From assembly GCA_937960435.1 (NCBI GenBank), contig CALGPN010000036.1, positions 1 through 44,947 on the forward strand: DNA of 44,947 bases, given 5' to 3'. Shown one piece after another: positions 25,043-34,785 of this stretch. The DNA is from an uncultured Desulfosoma sp. (GTDB lineage: Bacteria > Desulfobacterota > Syntrophobacteria > Syntrophobacterales > DSM-9756). A program made the translations under genes and the position numbers. A model generated the notes under the pieces. It ran no database searches. It saw nothing but the letters and a program-made list of their open reading frames with translations, and was not told the DNA's origin. Numbering within the stretch: position 1 is the stretch's first letter; every line of letters starts with the position of its first letter.

Positions 25043-27231
25043 CAACGCACACGCCTCACGATATCAAAACTTATCGCCAAAGGCTTCGCCACGCTCTGGA
25101 CAACGCCTTCCTTCGGCAAACCCTCGATACGTTCGCCGCGGCTTACCGGGAATCCCGAGCCAAAGCCTTTGAAGGCATCGACTTGGAATCCCTCATCGAC
25201 GACATTGCCCGCCGCAAGGCTTCGGCACTGCCGCGATTGGAGGAACTGTTCGCCCAGTTCAAAGCGCGAGCGGAAGCCGCCGGTGCCGTGGTGCATTCCG
25301 CCAAGACGGCGCAGGAAGCCAACGAACTGATCGCCGCCATCGCGAGGGAAAACGGGGTCCGGAAGATCATCAAGTCCAAGTCCATGACGGCGGAAGAGAC
25401 ATTTCTCAACGCCCATCTGGAACGACACGGTTTTCACGTCACGGAAACGGACCTGGGGGAATGGATCATCCAGTTGCGACGTGAGGGCCCTTCGCACATG
25501 GTGCTTCCCGCCATTCATCTTTCCCGGCATCAGGTGGCGGAACTCTTTGAAAAGGTCACCGGGGAAAAACAGAACCCCGACGACATCGAACAAATGGTGA
25601 AGGTGGCCCGACGCACTTTGCGCCGGGCCTATCTGGAAGCCGATATGGGGATTTCCGGAGCCAATTTTGCCGTGGCCGAATCCGGCACTTTGGGCCTGGT
25701 GACCAACGAAGGCAACGGTCGGCTGGTGACCACCCTTCCCCGAGTCCATGTGGCCCTCGTGGGCTATGACAAGCTCGTGCCCGACCTGGAAACCGCTTTG
25801 ACCATTTTGAAAGCCCTGCCGCGAAACGCCACGGGCCAAATCATTTCCACGTACGTCACATGGATTACGGGAGCGGTGCCGTGCGATGCCTCGTTAAGCG
25901 GACGAAAAATCCTGCACATTATTTTCCTGGACAACGGCCGATTGCAACTGGCCAAAGACCCGGTCTTTTCCCAAGCCTTGCAATGCGTGCGATGCGGGGC
26001 CTGTGCCAACGTGTGCCCCATCTACCGCCTGGTGGGGGGGCACAACTACGGCCATGTCTACATCGGCGCCATCGGGTTGATCCTCACGGCCTTTTACCAC
26101 GGCACGGAAAACGCTCGGGCTTTGGTGATGAACTGCCTCAACTGTCAGTCCTGCAAAGCGGTGTGCCCGGCCGGCATCGATTTGCCGTATCTCATCAAGA
26201 ACGCCGTGCGCCATGTTCTGGACCAGGAAGGCCGTCGGCCCATCAAGAACGTGGTGCTTGCCAAGGTTCTCAAGGACCGGAAACTCTTTCACTTTCTTTT
26301 GCGGCGCGCCTCCCTGGTTCAAAAACCTTTGGCGGGAAAGGCCCCTCTCATTCGGCATCTGCCGCTTTTTTTCGACAAGGCCCACGGTTTTCGAAGCCTT
26401 CCGGTGATCCAAGCCGTGCCGCTCCGCGACCGATGGGAGCGGCTGCAGCCTCAAGTCAGTGATCCCGCCATGCGGGTCACCTTGTTCGGGGGGTGCTTGA
26501 CGGATTTCGTCTATCCGGAACAGGCGGAAGCCGCGCTGCCCATCCTGGCGGATCACGGCGTGGCCGTCGATTACCCCATGGCTCAGACTTGTTGCGGTCT
26601 TCCGGCGCTCATGGCCGCCGAAAAGGAGACGGCTCGCGACGTGGCCTTGCAGAACGTGCGAGCGGTGGATGTGGACCAAACCGATTGGATTCTCACCTTG
26701 TGCGCCTCGTGCGGATCGCACATGAAGGAAAATTATCCCAAGCTCCTAGGTGATGACCCTGTGTGGGGCCAAAGGGTGCGGGCTTTTGCAGAGAAAGTCA
26801 TCGATTTTAGCTCGTTCCTCAAAGACGTGCTGAAGGTCTCCTCCGATGCGTTTATGCCGTCTCACGAAAAAACCGCTTACCATGCCCCGTGTCATCTGTG
26901 CCGGGGTCTGAAAGTGGTGGAAGCGCCGCGGGATCTGCTGAAGACAGCCGGGTTGGATTATGTGCCTTCCCGGGACGAAGACGTGTGTTGCGGCTTCGGG
27001 GGGTCCTATTCCTTGGAATTTCCGGAAATTTCGGCGGAACTGTTGAAGCGCAAGTTGGATGCCGTCGAGAGCGCGGGGGCCCGGATGCTGGTGACGGACT
27101 GCCCGGGCTGTGTGCTTCAGCTTCGAGGCGGCGCCGACAAACAGGCCCGCTCGTTCCGTGTTTGCCATATCGCCGAAGCCGTGGCCCGCGCGTATCGAGG
27201 CAAGACGGACGAGGCATTAAAGTTTCTTTAG
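25039..27231 (+). CDS. Fused LutB-LutA L-lactate dehydrogenase iron-sulfur protein
   Basis: A 730-residue fusion. The LutB/LldF part (residues 1 to about 470) has the LUD domain ([50 protein letters not shown]) and two ferredoxin motifs ([12 protein letters not shown] near 316, [12 protein letters not shown] near 366). The LutA/LldE part (about 480-725) has two CCG domains ([11 protein letters not shown]...TCCGLPA...CASCGSH, then APCHLC...VCCGFGG...DCPGCV). With LutC it forms a complete L-lactate oxidising complex. The start overlaps lutC, and the 3' end overlaps the convergent CoA-transferase gene by 15 bases. Confidence 0.94.
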   Translation: MTTHTPHDIKTYRQRLRHALDNAFLRQTLDTFAAAYRESRAKAFEGIDLESLIDDIARRKASALPRLEELFAQFKARAEAAGAVVHSAKTAQEANELIAAIARENGVRKIIKSKSMTAEETFLNAHLERHGFHVTETDLGEWIIQLRREGPSHMVLPAIHLSRHQVAELFEKVTGEKQNPDDIEQMVKVARRTLRRAYLEADMGISGANFAVAESGTLGLVTNEGNGRLVTTLPRVHVALVGYDKLVPDLETALTILKALPRNATGQIISTYVTWITGAVPCDASLSGRKILHIIFLDNGRLQLAKDPVFSQALQCVRCGACANVCPIYRLVGGHNYGHVYIGAIGLILTAFYHGTENARALVMNCLNCQSCKAVCPAGIDLPYLIKNAVRHVLDQEGRRPIKNVVLAKVLKDRKLFHFLLRRASLVQKPLAGKAPLIRHLPLFFDKAHGFRSLPVIQAVPLRDRWERLQPQVSDPAMRVTLFGGCLTDFVYPEQAEAALPILADHGVAVDYPMAQTCCGLPALMAAEKETARDVALQNVRAVDVDQTDWILTLCASCGSHMKENYPKLLGDDPVWGQRVRAFAEKVIDFSSFLKDVLKVSSDAFMPSHEKTAYHAPCHLCRGLKVVEAPRDLLKTAGLDYVPSRDEDVCCGFGGSYSLEFPEISAELLKRKLDAVESAGARMLVTDCPGCVLQLRGGADKQARSFRVCHIAEAVARAYRGKTDEALKFL

Positions 27232-29211
27232 GGCTTCGCGGGCTTCTTCGGCCCTCACGTAAATATGCGGGGCCACCCCGCGCTTGGCCAAGGCATCGCC
27301 GAGTTTCATCCGCAAAAAGGCGCTGGTGGTGTAACGGGTGACCCCTGAGTAGTAGTGATCGACCAGGTATTTGACCATGTCTGTGTAGGGATCCACAACG
27401 TCGGGGAAAATGGTGAAGTTGTCATAATTGACAATGGCATACACCCTGTGCCCCACGGGTTTGAGGATTCTTTCCACGGCCTCCCGAATGATTTCCACCT
27501 CTTCCAGAGTCTTGACGCTGAAGCCTTCGAAATTTACGAAAAAGAGATTTTCTTCGGGATCGTAGACGAGGCGTTGTTCCAGGGGCAAAGAGAGCAAGTC
27601 CGCTTTGAGATCCATGGGTTCGTCCCAAAAGATTCGATCGTCCATGAGACGGGGCGTGCCTCGGAGGATCGGCGTAAAATCCATCTGAGCCAGGATGTCG
27701 CGATCCAGGTCCACACCGGGGGCGATTTCCACAAGTTCCATGCCCTCTTCCGTAAGGGCGAAAACACACCGTTCGGTCACGTAGAGCACGGGTTTCTTGC
27801 GCCGAGCGGCATAGGCGCCGCTAAAGGTCACGTGTTCCACTTGGGAAACAAATTTTTTGGCTCGTCCCTCTTGCAGAATGCGCAGCATGCCATCTTCAAC
27901 GGCGACTTTGAGCCCCCCTGCCGTAAAGGTGCCCATGAACACGACCTTTTTGGAGTTCTGGCTGATGTTGATGAACCCTCCAGCCCCGGCGATCTTGGGG
28001 CCGAATTTGCTCACATTGACGTTGCCCGAAGCATCCGCTTGCGCCATACCGAGAAAGGCCATGTCCAAACCGCCGCCGTCATAGAAATCGAATTGGGCCG
28101 GCTGGTCAATCACCGCATCGGTGTTGACGGCCGCGCCGAAGTTCAGACCCCCGGCGGGCATGCCGCCGATCACCCCCGGTTCGGCCGTGAGGGTCAGAAA
28201 CTCCAGGATCTTTTCCTCCACGGCGACATTGGCCACCCCCTCCGGCATGCCGATCCCCAGGTTGACCACACTATTGGCTTTGAGTTCGAAGGCGGCCCGA
28301 CGGGCAATGATTTTTCTCTCATCGAGAGGAATGGAAGGCACGGTGGTCATGGGGACGCGAATTTCGCAGGAAAAGGCAGGATTATAGGGCGCGGCGAAGG
28401 TTTGCCAGTGGTTTTCCAGAGACGCCACCACGATGCAGTCCACCAAAATACCGGGGATTTTGACTTGACGCGCGTTAAGGGTTCCTCGCTCTGCGATGCG
28501 TTCCACCTGCGCAATGACGAAGCCGCCGCTGTTGTGTGCCGCCGTGGCCAAAGACAGGGTTTCCAGGGTCAGAGCTTCCCTTTCCATGGTGATGTTGCCG
28601 TCGGTGTCCGCCGTCGTTCCGCGAATGATGGCCACGTGAATGGGAAAGGTCTTGTAGGCGAGAATCTCCTCACCGTCGATGACCATGAGTTCCACCAGAT
28701 CCTCTGTGGTGATCTCGTTGAGCTTTCCGCCGCCGTTTCTTGGGTCCACAAAGGTCCCCAGGCCGACGGTGGTGAGCGTTCGCGGTTTTTTGGCAGCGAT
28801 GTCCCGGTACATGTGCGTGATCACCCCTTGGGGCAGATTGTAGGCCTCGATCTTGTTTTCCATGGCCAGGCGCTGCAGTTTGGGCACCAAGCCCCAGTGG
28901 CCTCCCACAACCCGTTTGATGAGGCCCTCGTGCCCGAGGTGGTTGAGGCCACGATCTTTTCCGTCACCCTGACCGGCCGCATAAAAGAGGGTGAGGTTCC
29001 TCGGCTTTCCCGTTTCTAGAAAGCGCTTTTCCAAGGCAATGGCCACTTCTTCGGCGAATCCCGTGCCCACAAAACCACCGGTCGCCACCGTGTCTCCGTC
29101 ACGAATGACTTGGACGGCCTCCTGAGCGCTGACGATCTTGCCCTTGGGCGTCCTTTGAGGAGGGTAAGGAGAAAGAAAAGGATGGGTTCCGGAAACGATC
29201 TGATCCGTCAT
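27217..29211 (-). CDS. Acetate/propionate CoA-transferase (YdiF/Pct type) with C-terminal extension
   Basis: A class I CoA-transferase of 664 residues carrying alpha and beta domains in one chain. The alpha part has [26 protein letters not shown]; the beta part carries the catalytic glutamate in [15 protein letters not shown] and then [34 protein letters not shown]. YdiF/Pct proteins are about 520-530 residues, so the last roughly 130 (from about [20 protein letters not shown]) are an extra alpha/beta domain I cannot name. The ATG at 29211 has AAGGAG six bases upstream; the upstream in-frame extension has no similarity. It could activate lactate, propionate or acetate. It lies 43 bases after a HAD gene and converges on lutBA. 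Confidence 0.9.
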   Translation of the reverse strand: MTDQIVSGTHPFLSPYPPQRTPKGKIVSAQEAVQVIRDGDTVATGGFVGTGFAEEVAIALEKRFLETGKPRNLTLFYAAGQGDGKDRGLNHLGHEGLIKRVVGGHWGLVPKLQRLAMENKIEAYNLPQGVITHMYRDIAAKKPRTLTTVGLGTFVDPRNGGGKLNEITTEDLVELMVIDGEEILAYKTFPIHVAIIRGTTADTDGNITMEREALTLETLSLATAAHNSGGFVIAQVERIAERGTLNARQVKIPGILVDCIVVASLENHWQTFAAPYNPAFSCEIRVPMTTVPSIPLDERKIIARRAAFELKANSVVNLGIGMPEGVANVAVEEKILEFLTLTAEPGVIGGMPAGGLNFGAAVNTDAVIDQPAQFDFYDGGGLDMAFLGMAQADASGNVNVSKFGPKIAGAGGFINISQNSKKVVFMGTFTAGGLKVAVEDGMLRILQEGRAKKFVSQVEHVTFSGAYAARRKKPVLYVTERCVFALTEEGMELVEIAPGVDLDRDILAQMDFTPILRGTPRLMDDRIFWDEPMDLKADLLSLPLEQRLVYDPEENLFFVNFEGFSVKTLEEVEIIREAVERILKPVGHRVYAIVNYDNFTIFPDVVDPYTDMVKYLVDHYYSGVTRYTTSAFLRMKLGDALAKRGVAPHIYVRAEEAREALKKL

Positions 29212-29254
29212 GTCGGCTCCTTCTATGCTTTGTGTCGAAAGCCATGCAACGACC

Positions 29255-29893
29255 TTAAACGCGCCGTGCCCCGGATGGGGAAACAGACAAACCATGAGAT
29301 TTTAGGAAAAGACGAAGCCCAATGGGGTCCTGATAGAGGTGCGACACCAAACCCAGGGCAGTAGCCGCGTCCACATTCTCTTGCGCATCGTCCACAAAGA
29401 GGACCTCCTGGGGACGCACTTTCAGCCGATCCAGAACCAATTCGTAGGCCTCCTTAGAGGGTTTGCGCACGCCTTCTTCCGCAGAACAAAAGACGGCGTC
29501 CAACATCGCCAGCACCCCCCATCGCTTCAACCACGATGATAACCCTCGAGGAGCGTTCGATAAAACCGCCAAGGACACCTGCCCGTAGAGGTTGCGAATC
29601 ATGTCGATGACCGGCGCGTTGGGTCTTTCGTCCCCATCGTAACGGGCTCGGAAAGCCTCCACGGCCTGAGGATCATGCAGACCAAGTCGAGGCCCGATGA
29701 TCCGCCAGTAGTCATCGAGGCTTCGGCGCCCCAAAAGGGTGTCTTCCCACACGGGATCGTCAAACATGATGCGGTTGAGACTCCCCGCGGGCAGCTTGAG
29801 CTCTTTTTCGTAGCTTTCAAAAAGAGACGGGGGTTTGGGCGCGGAGATCACCCGCCCAAAATCGAACAACACCACGCGCGGTCGGTTCCGCAC
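29255..29893 (-). CDS. HAD-superfamily hydrolase (YihX/epoxide-hydrolase-like group)
   Basis: A 212-residue HAD protein. Motif I is [10 protein letters not shown] (second Asp replaced by Gly, as in YihX-like members), motif II is AVLSNAPRG, motif III is the lysine in [12 protein letters not shown] and motif IV is [14 protein letters not shown]. The helical cap between motifs I and II is of C1 type. A GTG at 29893 with AAGGAT seven bases upstream is the preferred start; an upstream GTG at 29932 lacks a ribosome site. It is 43 bases ahead of the CoA-transferase, probably one transcript, and divergent from the operon at 29971. Substrate unknown. Confidence 0.85.
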   Translation of the reverse strand: MRNRPRVVLFDFGRVISAPKPPSLFESYEKELKLPAGSLNRIMFDDPVWEDTLLGRRSLDDYWRIIGPRLGLHDPQAVEAFRARYDGDERPNAPVIDMIRNLYGQVSLAVLSNAPRGLSSWLKRWGVLAMLDAVFCSAEEGVRKPSKEAYELVLDRLKVRPQEVLFVDDAQENVDAATALGLVSHLYQDPIGLRLFLKSHGLSVSPSGARRV

Positions 29894-29970
29894 CTTGTCA
29901 TCCTTTTTTAACGGCTTTAATTTTATGGGCACGCAAACGCCAAAACCTGGAAGAGGCAGAGTTCATCGAA

Positions 29971-31320
29971 ATGAACCAATTGACCCATCCGCATGGGCCG
30001 CCTCCCATGCCGTCAGGAATTTTAGTCCTCATGGGATCGGGGGAATTGTCCGCCAGTATGGTGGAAGTCCACAAATCCCTTCTTCGAACCAGACGTCCCG
30101 ATTCATCGGCCGTATTTATCGACACCCCGGCCGGATTTCAACTGAATGTGGAAGAGATTTCTCAACGGGCTCAAGAGTACTTCCAGTCCCGTGTCGGCCG
30201 TCCTTTGCTTGTGGTCTCTCTGAAATCCCGCCAGGAAATGGACACGGTCCAAGGTCGCCAAGCCTTGAAGCGATTGCAGCAGGCCGATTACATCCTCATG
30301 GGTCCCGGAAGCCCCACTTACGCCGCTCGACACTGGATCGGTTCGCCGGTGCCCAACCTTCTTCGATCCCGGTTGGCCGACGGGGCGATCATCACCGCCA
30401 GTAGCGCCGCCGCCCTCAGTATCGGCTGGAAGACGCTTCCCGTTTATGAGATCTACAAAGTCGGTATGGATTTGCACTGGACGGACGGGATCGACCTCTT
30501 GGAACCCTGGGGACTGCGCCTGGTCATCGTCCCGCACTGGAACAATGCGGAAGGCGGTACGCACGACACCCGCTTTTGCTACATGGGCAAGGCACGGTTT
30601 CAGGTTTTGGAGAGCCTGCTTCCCGACGAAGCCATGGTGGTTGGCATCGACGAGCATACGGCCCTCATTTTGGATTTCGCGCAAAGAGTCGCCGCCGTTC
30701 GCGGTGTGGGCACCGTGACTTTGAGAAAAGTCTCCATTATGCATGAAAAGGTGTTTTCCTCTGGAGACACTTTCCCCTTGGATCTTCTGTGGACTTTAAG
30801 CTCCGAGGCTGCGAAAGTGCCGGACGATTTCGAGCGGTTCCAAGACTCGGCGGCGGATCCATCCGTCGCTTTAGTCAAAGACTTGGAAAATCCCGCGCAG
30901 CCGGGGGCCACGCCTGCACTGGAAGATTTTTGGAAGACGCTTCGCCACTCCGAAGATCTTCTGGATCGTGGTCTCAAAAACCGCGATGCAGGAGAAACGG
31001 CGCGAGCTTTGCTGGATTTGGACCGACTCTTGTGGCACGCTTCGATCCACGGTGCGCCTCCGGACGACATTTCCCAAGGCCGTGAAGTTTTCCGAGAATG
31101 GCTGGTCCAGACGGCTCAGCGTCTGGTTTTGTCTCCCGAGGACAAACGGAAGGTTTTGGAACCTCTCGTGGAAGACCTGGTGCAGCTCAGACAACGGTTT
31201 CGACAAAAACACCTGTGGGATGCCGCCGATGCCTTGCGCGACCTTCTTGCCGCTCAAGGCGTCGTCGTCGAAGATACGCCCTCGGGCCCGCGTCGGCGTT
31301 GGGTTGATGGGGAAGGATAA
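29971..31320 (+). CDS. S51-peptidase/GATase-like protein fused to a CysRS C-terminal-type domain
   Basis: A 449-residue two-domain protein. Residues about 15-270 show the peptidase S51/cyanophycinase fold: GILVLMGSGELS, VFIDTPAGF, YILMGPGSPTYAARHW and the nucleophile elbow ITASSAAALSIG, where Ser145 aligns with the catalytic Ser of GxSAGA. A glutamate or dipeptide-type hydrolase activity is possible. Residues about 310-449 (ARALLDLDRLLW, then LVQLRQRFRQKHLWDAADALRDLLAAQGVVVEDTPSGPRRRW) match the C-terminal helical domain of cysteinyl-tRNA synthetase; the synthetase catalytic domain is absent. It is the first gene of the operon with the acyltransferase, MshA-like and PIG-L genes. Only a weak ribosome site precedes the ATG. 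Confidence 0.8.
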   Translation: MNQLTHPHGPPPMPSGILVLMGSGELSASMVEVHKSLLRTRRPDSSAVFIDTPAGFQLNVEEISQRAQEYFQSRVGRPLLVVSLKSRQEMDTVQGRQALKRLQQADYILMGPGSPTYAARHWIGSPVPNLLRSRLADGAIITASSAAALSIGWKTLPVYEIYKVGMDLHWTDGIDLLEPWGLRLVIVPHWNNAEGGTHDTRFCYMGKARFQVLESLLPDEAMVVGIDEHTALILDFAQRVAAVRGVGTVTLRKVSIMHEKVFSSGDTFPLDLLWTLSSEAAKVPDDFERFQDSAADPSVALVKDLENPAQPGATPALEDFWKTLRHSEDLLDRGLKNRDAGETARALLDLDRLLWHASIHGAPPDDISQGREVFREWLVQTAQRLVLSPEDKRKVLEPLVEDLVQLRQRFRQKHLWDAADALRDLLAAQGVVVEDTPSGPRRRWVDGEG

Positions 31321-32341
31321 GGTCGTGGGAAGGGAATGGGCTGAAACGGCGGTCACCATCTCCGATCAACTGGATCCCCTATGGCACACGTGGCGAAACG
31401 CCCGCCATCTGTTCAACGGCTGTCCTTTGTTTGTCACGCCGCCGTGGCTGAACGCTTGGCACAACACTCTAGGCCGCGACACCTCATTGAGCCTTTTGAT
31501 CGTCCATGGCCCCGGCGGCGTGGAAGGCTATGCCCCTTTGAAGGTCTTTCAAGGGGTCGGTTGTTTTGCCGGGGATCCCGAGGTGTGCGATTACTTTGAC
31601 GTGGTCGCCACGCGGGGAAAAGAAGATGTCGTGTGCCGAGCGCTTCTCCAAGCGGCCCGTCAAGCGGGTGTGAGAGCTCTGGATCTTTTCCCGGTGCGGC
31701 CCACCTCGGCGGTCATCACCCACATGGTCCCCCTGTGCCGCGCTTTGGGATACACCCTGTCCGTGGAACGCACCGATGTCACGGTGGAAATGCCTCTCGA
31801 CGGGTCTTGGGAAGGGTACCTCCGAAGCCTCAATGGAAAACAACGTCACGAAGTGCGCCGAAAAATGCGTCGGCTGCAAGAGGCCGGTTCCGTCGACTTT
31901 CGGGTCATCACCTCAGCGGACGGACTGGAACCGTCTCTGCACGTTTTCTTCGACCTCTTTCAAAGGAATCGCGACGACAAGGCGCAGTTTTTGACCCCAC
32001 CCGTCAAGGCCTACCTGGAAACCCTCTGCCGCAGCATGGCTCGGGAAGGCATGCTTCGCCTTTCCGTCCTTTCCCTGAATGCATCTCCCGTAGCGTCGGC
32101 TCTCTGTTTTGACGATGCTCAAGCCCTGTTCCTTTACAACAACGGCTATGATGCCGCTTTCGCCGCTCTCAGCGTCGGGCTCATGCATACCGTCTTCACC
32201 ATCAAAGACGCCGTGGAGCTTGGGCGCACACGGTATGAATTCCTGCGCGGTGACGAAAACTACAAAATTCGATTGGGAGGAAGGGAAGTCCCCTTGTATC
32301 GCGTGCGGATCTCTTTAAACACGCCTGAGGGAATCCTCTGA
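31307..32341 (+). CDS. FemAB/BioF2-type acyltransferase (GNAT fold)
   Basis: A 344-residue protein of the BioF2-like/FemAB acyltransferase group. The N-terminal half has FVTPPWLNAWHNTLG and EGYAPLKV; the C-terminal acetyltransferase half has NGKQRHEVRRKMRRL, then LRLSVLSLNASPVASALCFDDAQALFLYNNGYDAAFAALSVGLMHTVFTIKDAVELG and a final YEFLRGDENYKIRLGG, where the FLRG-x5-K ending is typical. Such enzymes transfer acyl or aminoacyl groups to amines. The ATG at 31307 overlaps the previous gene by 14 bases without a ribosome site; a GTG at 31325 with GGAAGG upstream is an alternative. In context it could acylate or aminoacylate the amino-sugar made by the next two enzymes. Confidence 0.82.
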   Translation: MGKDKVVGREWAETAVTISDQLDPLWHTWRNARHLFNGCPLFVTPPWLNAWHNTLGRDTSLSLLIVHGPGGVEGYAPLKVFQGVGCFAGDPEVCDYFDVVATRGKEDVVCRALLQAARQAGVRALDLFPVRPTSAVITHMVPLCRALGYTLSVERTDVTVEMPLDGSWEGYLRSLNGKQRHEVRRKMRRLQEAGSVDFRVITSADGLEPSLHVFFDLFQRNRDDKAQFLTPPVKAYLETLCRSMAREGMLRLSVLSLNASPVASALCFDDAQALFLYNNGYDAAFAALSVGLMHTVFTIKDAVELGRTRYEFLRGDENYKIRLGGREVPLYRVRISLNTPEGIL

Positions 32342-32355
32342 AAAACGGAAAGTAC

Positions 32356-33822
32356 ATGCCCATGGGCCATCGGTTCCCGTTTTCGTCACGAAAACCCGTG
32401 GAAACGGATCGACATCAAAGTGCTCGACCGCTTCGTATCGCCATGATCTGTGCCCATTCCAACCCGCTGGGCCCTCTTGGACGCCGAGATACGGGAGGCA
32501 TGAGCGTCTACATTCGGGAAATGTCTCGAGCCTTGGCTTCCCTGGGGCATATGGTGGATCTCTTCGTGGGAGAACCCTTGGACGGGTCGAGTTTTCAAAA
32601 GACTGATGACTCCGCGGAAGCCCTGTATCGGCATTTAGGACCGAATGTTCATTGGGTCTCCGTGCCGTGCCCGACCACGGCCCCTCAAGATCCCGGCGAA
32701 CAAATCAAAACGGCGACAGCTTTTCGCCGAGCCCTCCTGACGGCGTCCCGATATTCGGTCGTACGGACGAAGGCTTCGGCTTTCCCCGCCGAGCCACATG
32801 GCCCATGCCGGGCCTGGGCCGAGGCGAAGGAACGCCCCTTCGACATTGTCTTCAGTCATTATTGGCTTTCAGGACTAGCCGGCCTGACCACGGCGAAAAC
32901 CCTGGACGTGCCGCATGTGATGATGTTTCACACCTTGGCCCGCTCCAAGGCTGAAGCTTTGGGGCGGCCCGTGGATGGTTCTTGCCGCCTCTGTGCTGAA
33001 CACTGGCTGGCCTCCCAAAGTCATGGCCTGCTGGCCCCCACCAATGCGGAAAAGGAATCTCTCGTCACCCAATACGGCGTTTCCCCTTACCGCATCGCCG
33101 TGGTCCCGTGCGGCGTGGATGGAAATCTCTTCCGACCCAAAGACCGCGATTCGGCCCGTCGAGATCTTGGGCTCCCTCTGGATGAAGTGGTCTACCTTTT
33201 CGTCGGTCGCCTCGATCCCATCAAAGGTTTGGACCGCCTTCTCGAGGCCTTTGCCCGGCTTCCCCGTTCCGTGCCGGCACGATTGCTGGTGGTGGGCGGA
33301 GATGCTTCCGAAAAAAAATCTCTTGAAACCTTGCACGACATCGTCAAAGACAGGGGCATCTCTCAGCGAGTGAACTTTTCGGGTCGAGTGGAACAGGCTC
33401 GGCTTCCGGAATTTTACGCCGCCGCCGATGCCCTGATGATTGCTTCCCATTACGAAAGCTTTTGCCTGGTGGCTTTGGAAGCCCTGGCCTCGGGAAGACC
33501 CGTGGTGGGGCCTCCCGTAGGGGTCTTGCCGGAAGTGCTGTCCGAACCGAAAGCCGGCGTACTCCTTCGAGACAACAGCCCCGAAGAACTCCTTCGAGGG
33601 CTCACGGCCATCGCCAGGGACCGCCGAGAAACCAGCAGGTATTCCGGCGCGGTGTGCCGCCAAATTGCTCAGCGTTACTCGTGGCACCGGGTGGCTCAGG
33701 ATTTGGCCCGTACCTTGGCCGATCTTGTGAATTCCAAGGGGATTTCCGCAGCTTTAAGGAGAGACATAGCCAATGGATCCCGTTTATGCTCTCGTTGTGG
33801 CAGCGCATCCGGACGATCCTGA
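32356..33822 (+). CDS. GT4 glycosyltransferase resembling MshA
   Basis: A 488-residue retaining glycosyltransferase with GT-B fold. N-domain: RIAMICAHSNPLGPLG, RDTGGMSVYIREMSRALASLGHMVDLF and HYWLSGLAGLTTAK...MFHTLARSKAEALG. C-domain: VVPCGVDGNLFRP, YLFVGRLDPIKGLDRLLEAF, VNFSGRVEQARLPEFYAAADALMIASHYESFCLVALEALASGRPVVG, with the nucleotide-binding E-x7-E. GGM-VY plus HYWLSG and HTLA-K are hallmarks of MshA (UDP-GlcNAc:inositol-phosphate GlcNAc-transferase) and sucrose-phosphate-synthase-like enzymes. GGAAAG precedes the ATG. The gene overlaps the PIG-L gene by 50 bases. The acceptor is unknown. Confidence 0.9.
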   Translation: MPMGHRFPFSSRKPVETDRHQSARPLRIAMICAHSNPLGPLGRRDTGGMSVYIREMSRALASLGHMVDLFVGEPLDGSSFQKTDDSAEALYRHLGPNVHWVSVPCPTTAPQDPGEQIKTATAFRRALLTASRYSVVRTKASAFPAEPHGPCRAWAEAKERPFDIVFSHYWLSGLAGLTTAKTLDVPHVMMFHTLARSKAEALGRPVDGSCRLCAEHWLASQSHGLLAPTNAEKESLVTQYGVSPYRIAVVPCGVDGNLFRPKDRDSARRDLGLPLDEVVYLFVGRLDPIKGLDRLLEAFARLPRSVPARLLVVGGDASEKKSLETLHDIVKDRGISQRVNFSGRVEQARLPEFYAAADALMIASHYESFCLVALEALASGRPVVGPPVGVLPEVLSEPKAGVLLRDNSPEELLRGLTAIARDRRETSRYSGAVCRQIAQRYSWHRVAQDLARTLADLVNSKGISAALRRDIANGSRLCSRCGSASGRS

Positions 33823-34465
33823 ATTCGGCGCCGCAGGCACCGTCGCCAAATGGACACGCGAAGGGAAAAAGGTCGCCTACGTCATTTGCACGGACGGGGA
33901 CAAGGGGACAAACGACCGGTCCATGGACCCCGAGGAACTGGCCCGCATCCGCCAGGAGGAGCAGCAGGCGGCCGCCCGTGTTCTCGGGGTTCAGGATGTG
34001 GTGTTTTTGCACTACCCGGACCAAGGCTTGGAGGACACCCCAGAGTTTCGCAAGGAGGTGGTGCGATGGATCCGGCATTTTCGGCCGACCATCGTGCTCT
34101 CTTCGGACCCGTACCGACGTTACCTCTGGCATCGGGACCATCGCATCGTCGGCCAGGTGGTCATGGACGCTCTGTTTCCTTACGCTCGGGACCATCTCGC
34201 CTACCCCGACCTCCTGGCCCAGGGGTTGGAACCCCATAAGGTCAAGGAAGCCTGGTTTTGGGCGGCCGAAGACATCAATCACCGGGAAGATATCAGCGAA
34301 ACCTTCGACATCAAGATCGCGGCCCTGCAGCGCCATGCCAGCCAATGGAACGCTCATCCCGTGCGGGACATCCGCGCGTGGGTGGAAGAACGGTTTCGAA
34401 AAGCCGCCCAGGGGACCCCTTACACCTATGCGGAAGGATTTCACCGGGTGCTTTTGCCCGACTGA
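33773..34465 (+). CDS. PIG-L/LmbE-family N-acetylglucosamine deacetylase
   Basis: A 230-residue zinc deacetylase. The metal site is formed by AAHPDDPEFG (His and Asp near residues 12-14) and HRDHRIVG (His near residue 125). The fold otherwise matches MshB/BshB/LmbE: VAYVICTDGDKGTNDR, LHYPDQGLEDTPEF, RPTIVLSSDPYRRY. It should remove the N-acetyl group from a GlcNAc conjugate. The start overlaps the upstream glycosyltransferase by 50 bases, the same functional order as MshA-MshB, so it most likely acts on the product of that enzyme. GGAG lies 11 bases before the ATG. Confidence 0.92.
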   Translation: MDPVYALVVAAHPDDPEFGAAGTVAKWTREGKKVAYVICTDGDKGTNDRSMDPEELARIRQEEQQAAARVLGVQDVVFLHYPDQGLEDTPEFRKEVVRWIRHFRPTIVLSSDPYRRYLWHRDHRIVGQVVMDALFPYARDHLAYPDLLAQGLEPHKVKEAWFWAAEDINHREDISETFDIKIAALQRHASQWNAHPVRDIRAWVEERFRKAAQGTPYTYAEGFHRVLLPD

Positions 34466-34785
34466 TCTCCTCGGTCCAGACATCGGCCCAGGGCGCCGAG
34501 CGTTGGCTTAACTGCACAAAAAAGCCGCTGCGCAGACGAAAGAACGGGGCGGCCCTGTCACAAGACGCAACCTCTCTGGGTCCAGCCGTTAAGGCTGTTC
34601 GAGGAGGCGCAAACCCTTTTGTGCCGATTCGGCAGGAATTCCCAACGTGCCGAAACAATGAGATCACGGCTCAAGCCGCGGGCACGTTTTAGGGCAACAA
34701 TCAATCAAAGTCGCCAAGAGGGTGATAGGCCTTTTTCAACCACATTCCGGTGGGGCTCGCTGGAGTGTAGATGAACGATGGAAGA
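34466..34785. other. Intergenic region, convergent genes
   Basis: 320 bases between the convergent PIG-L and NifX-like genes. Only short imperfect dyads are visible (for example CCAC/GTGG around 34740-34753); no T-rich terminator, RNA gene or coding region is supported. Confidence 0.4.

Noticed and set aside
27355-29019. 554-codon plus-strand ORF over the CoA-transferase gene
   Set aside because: Antisense shadow: His/Gly/Asp-rich composition with no recognisable motif, opposite a clear class I CoA-transferase.
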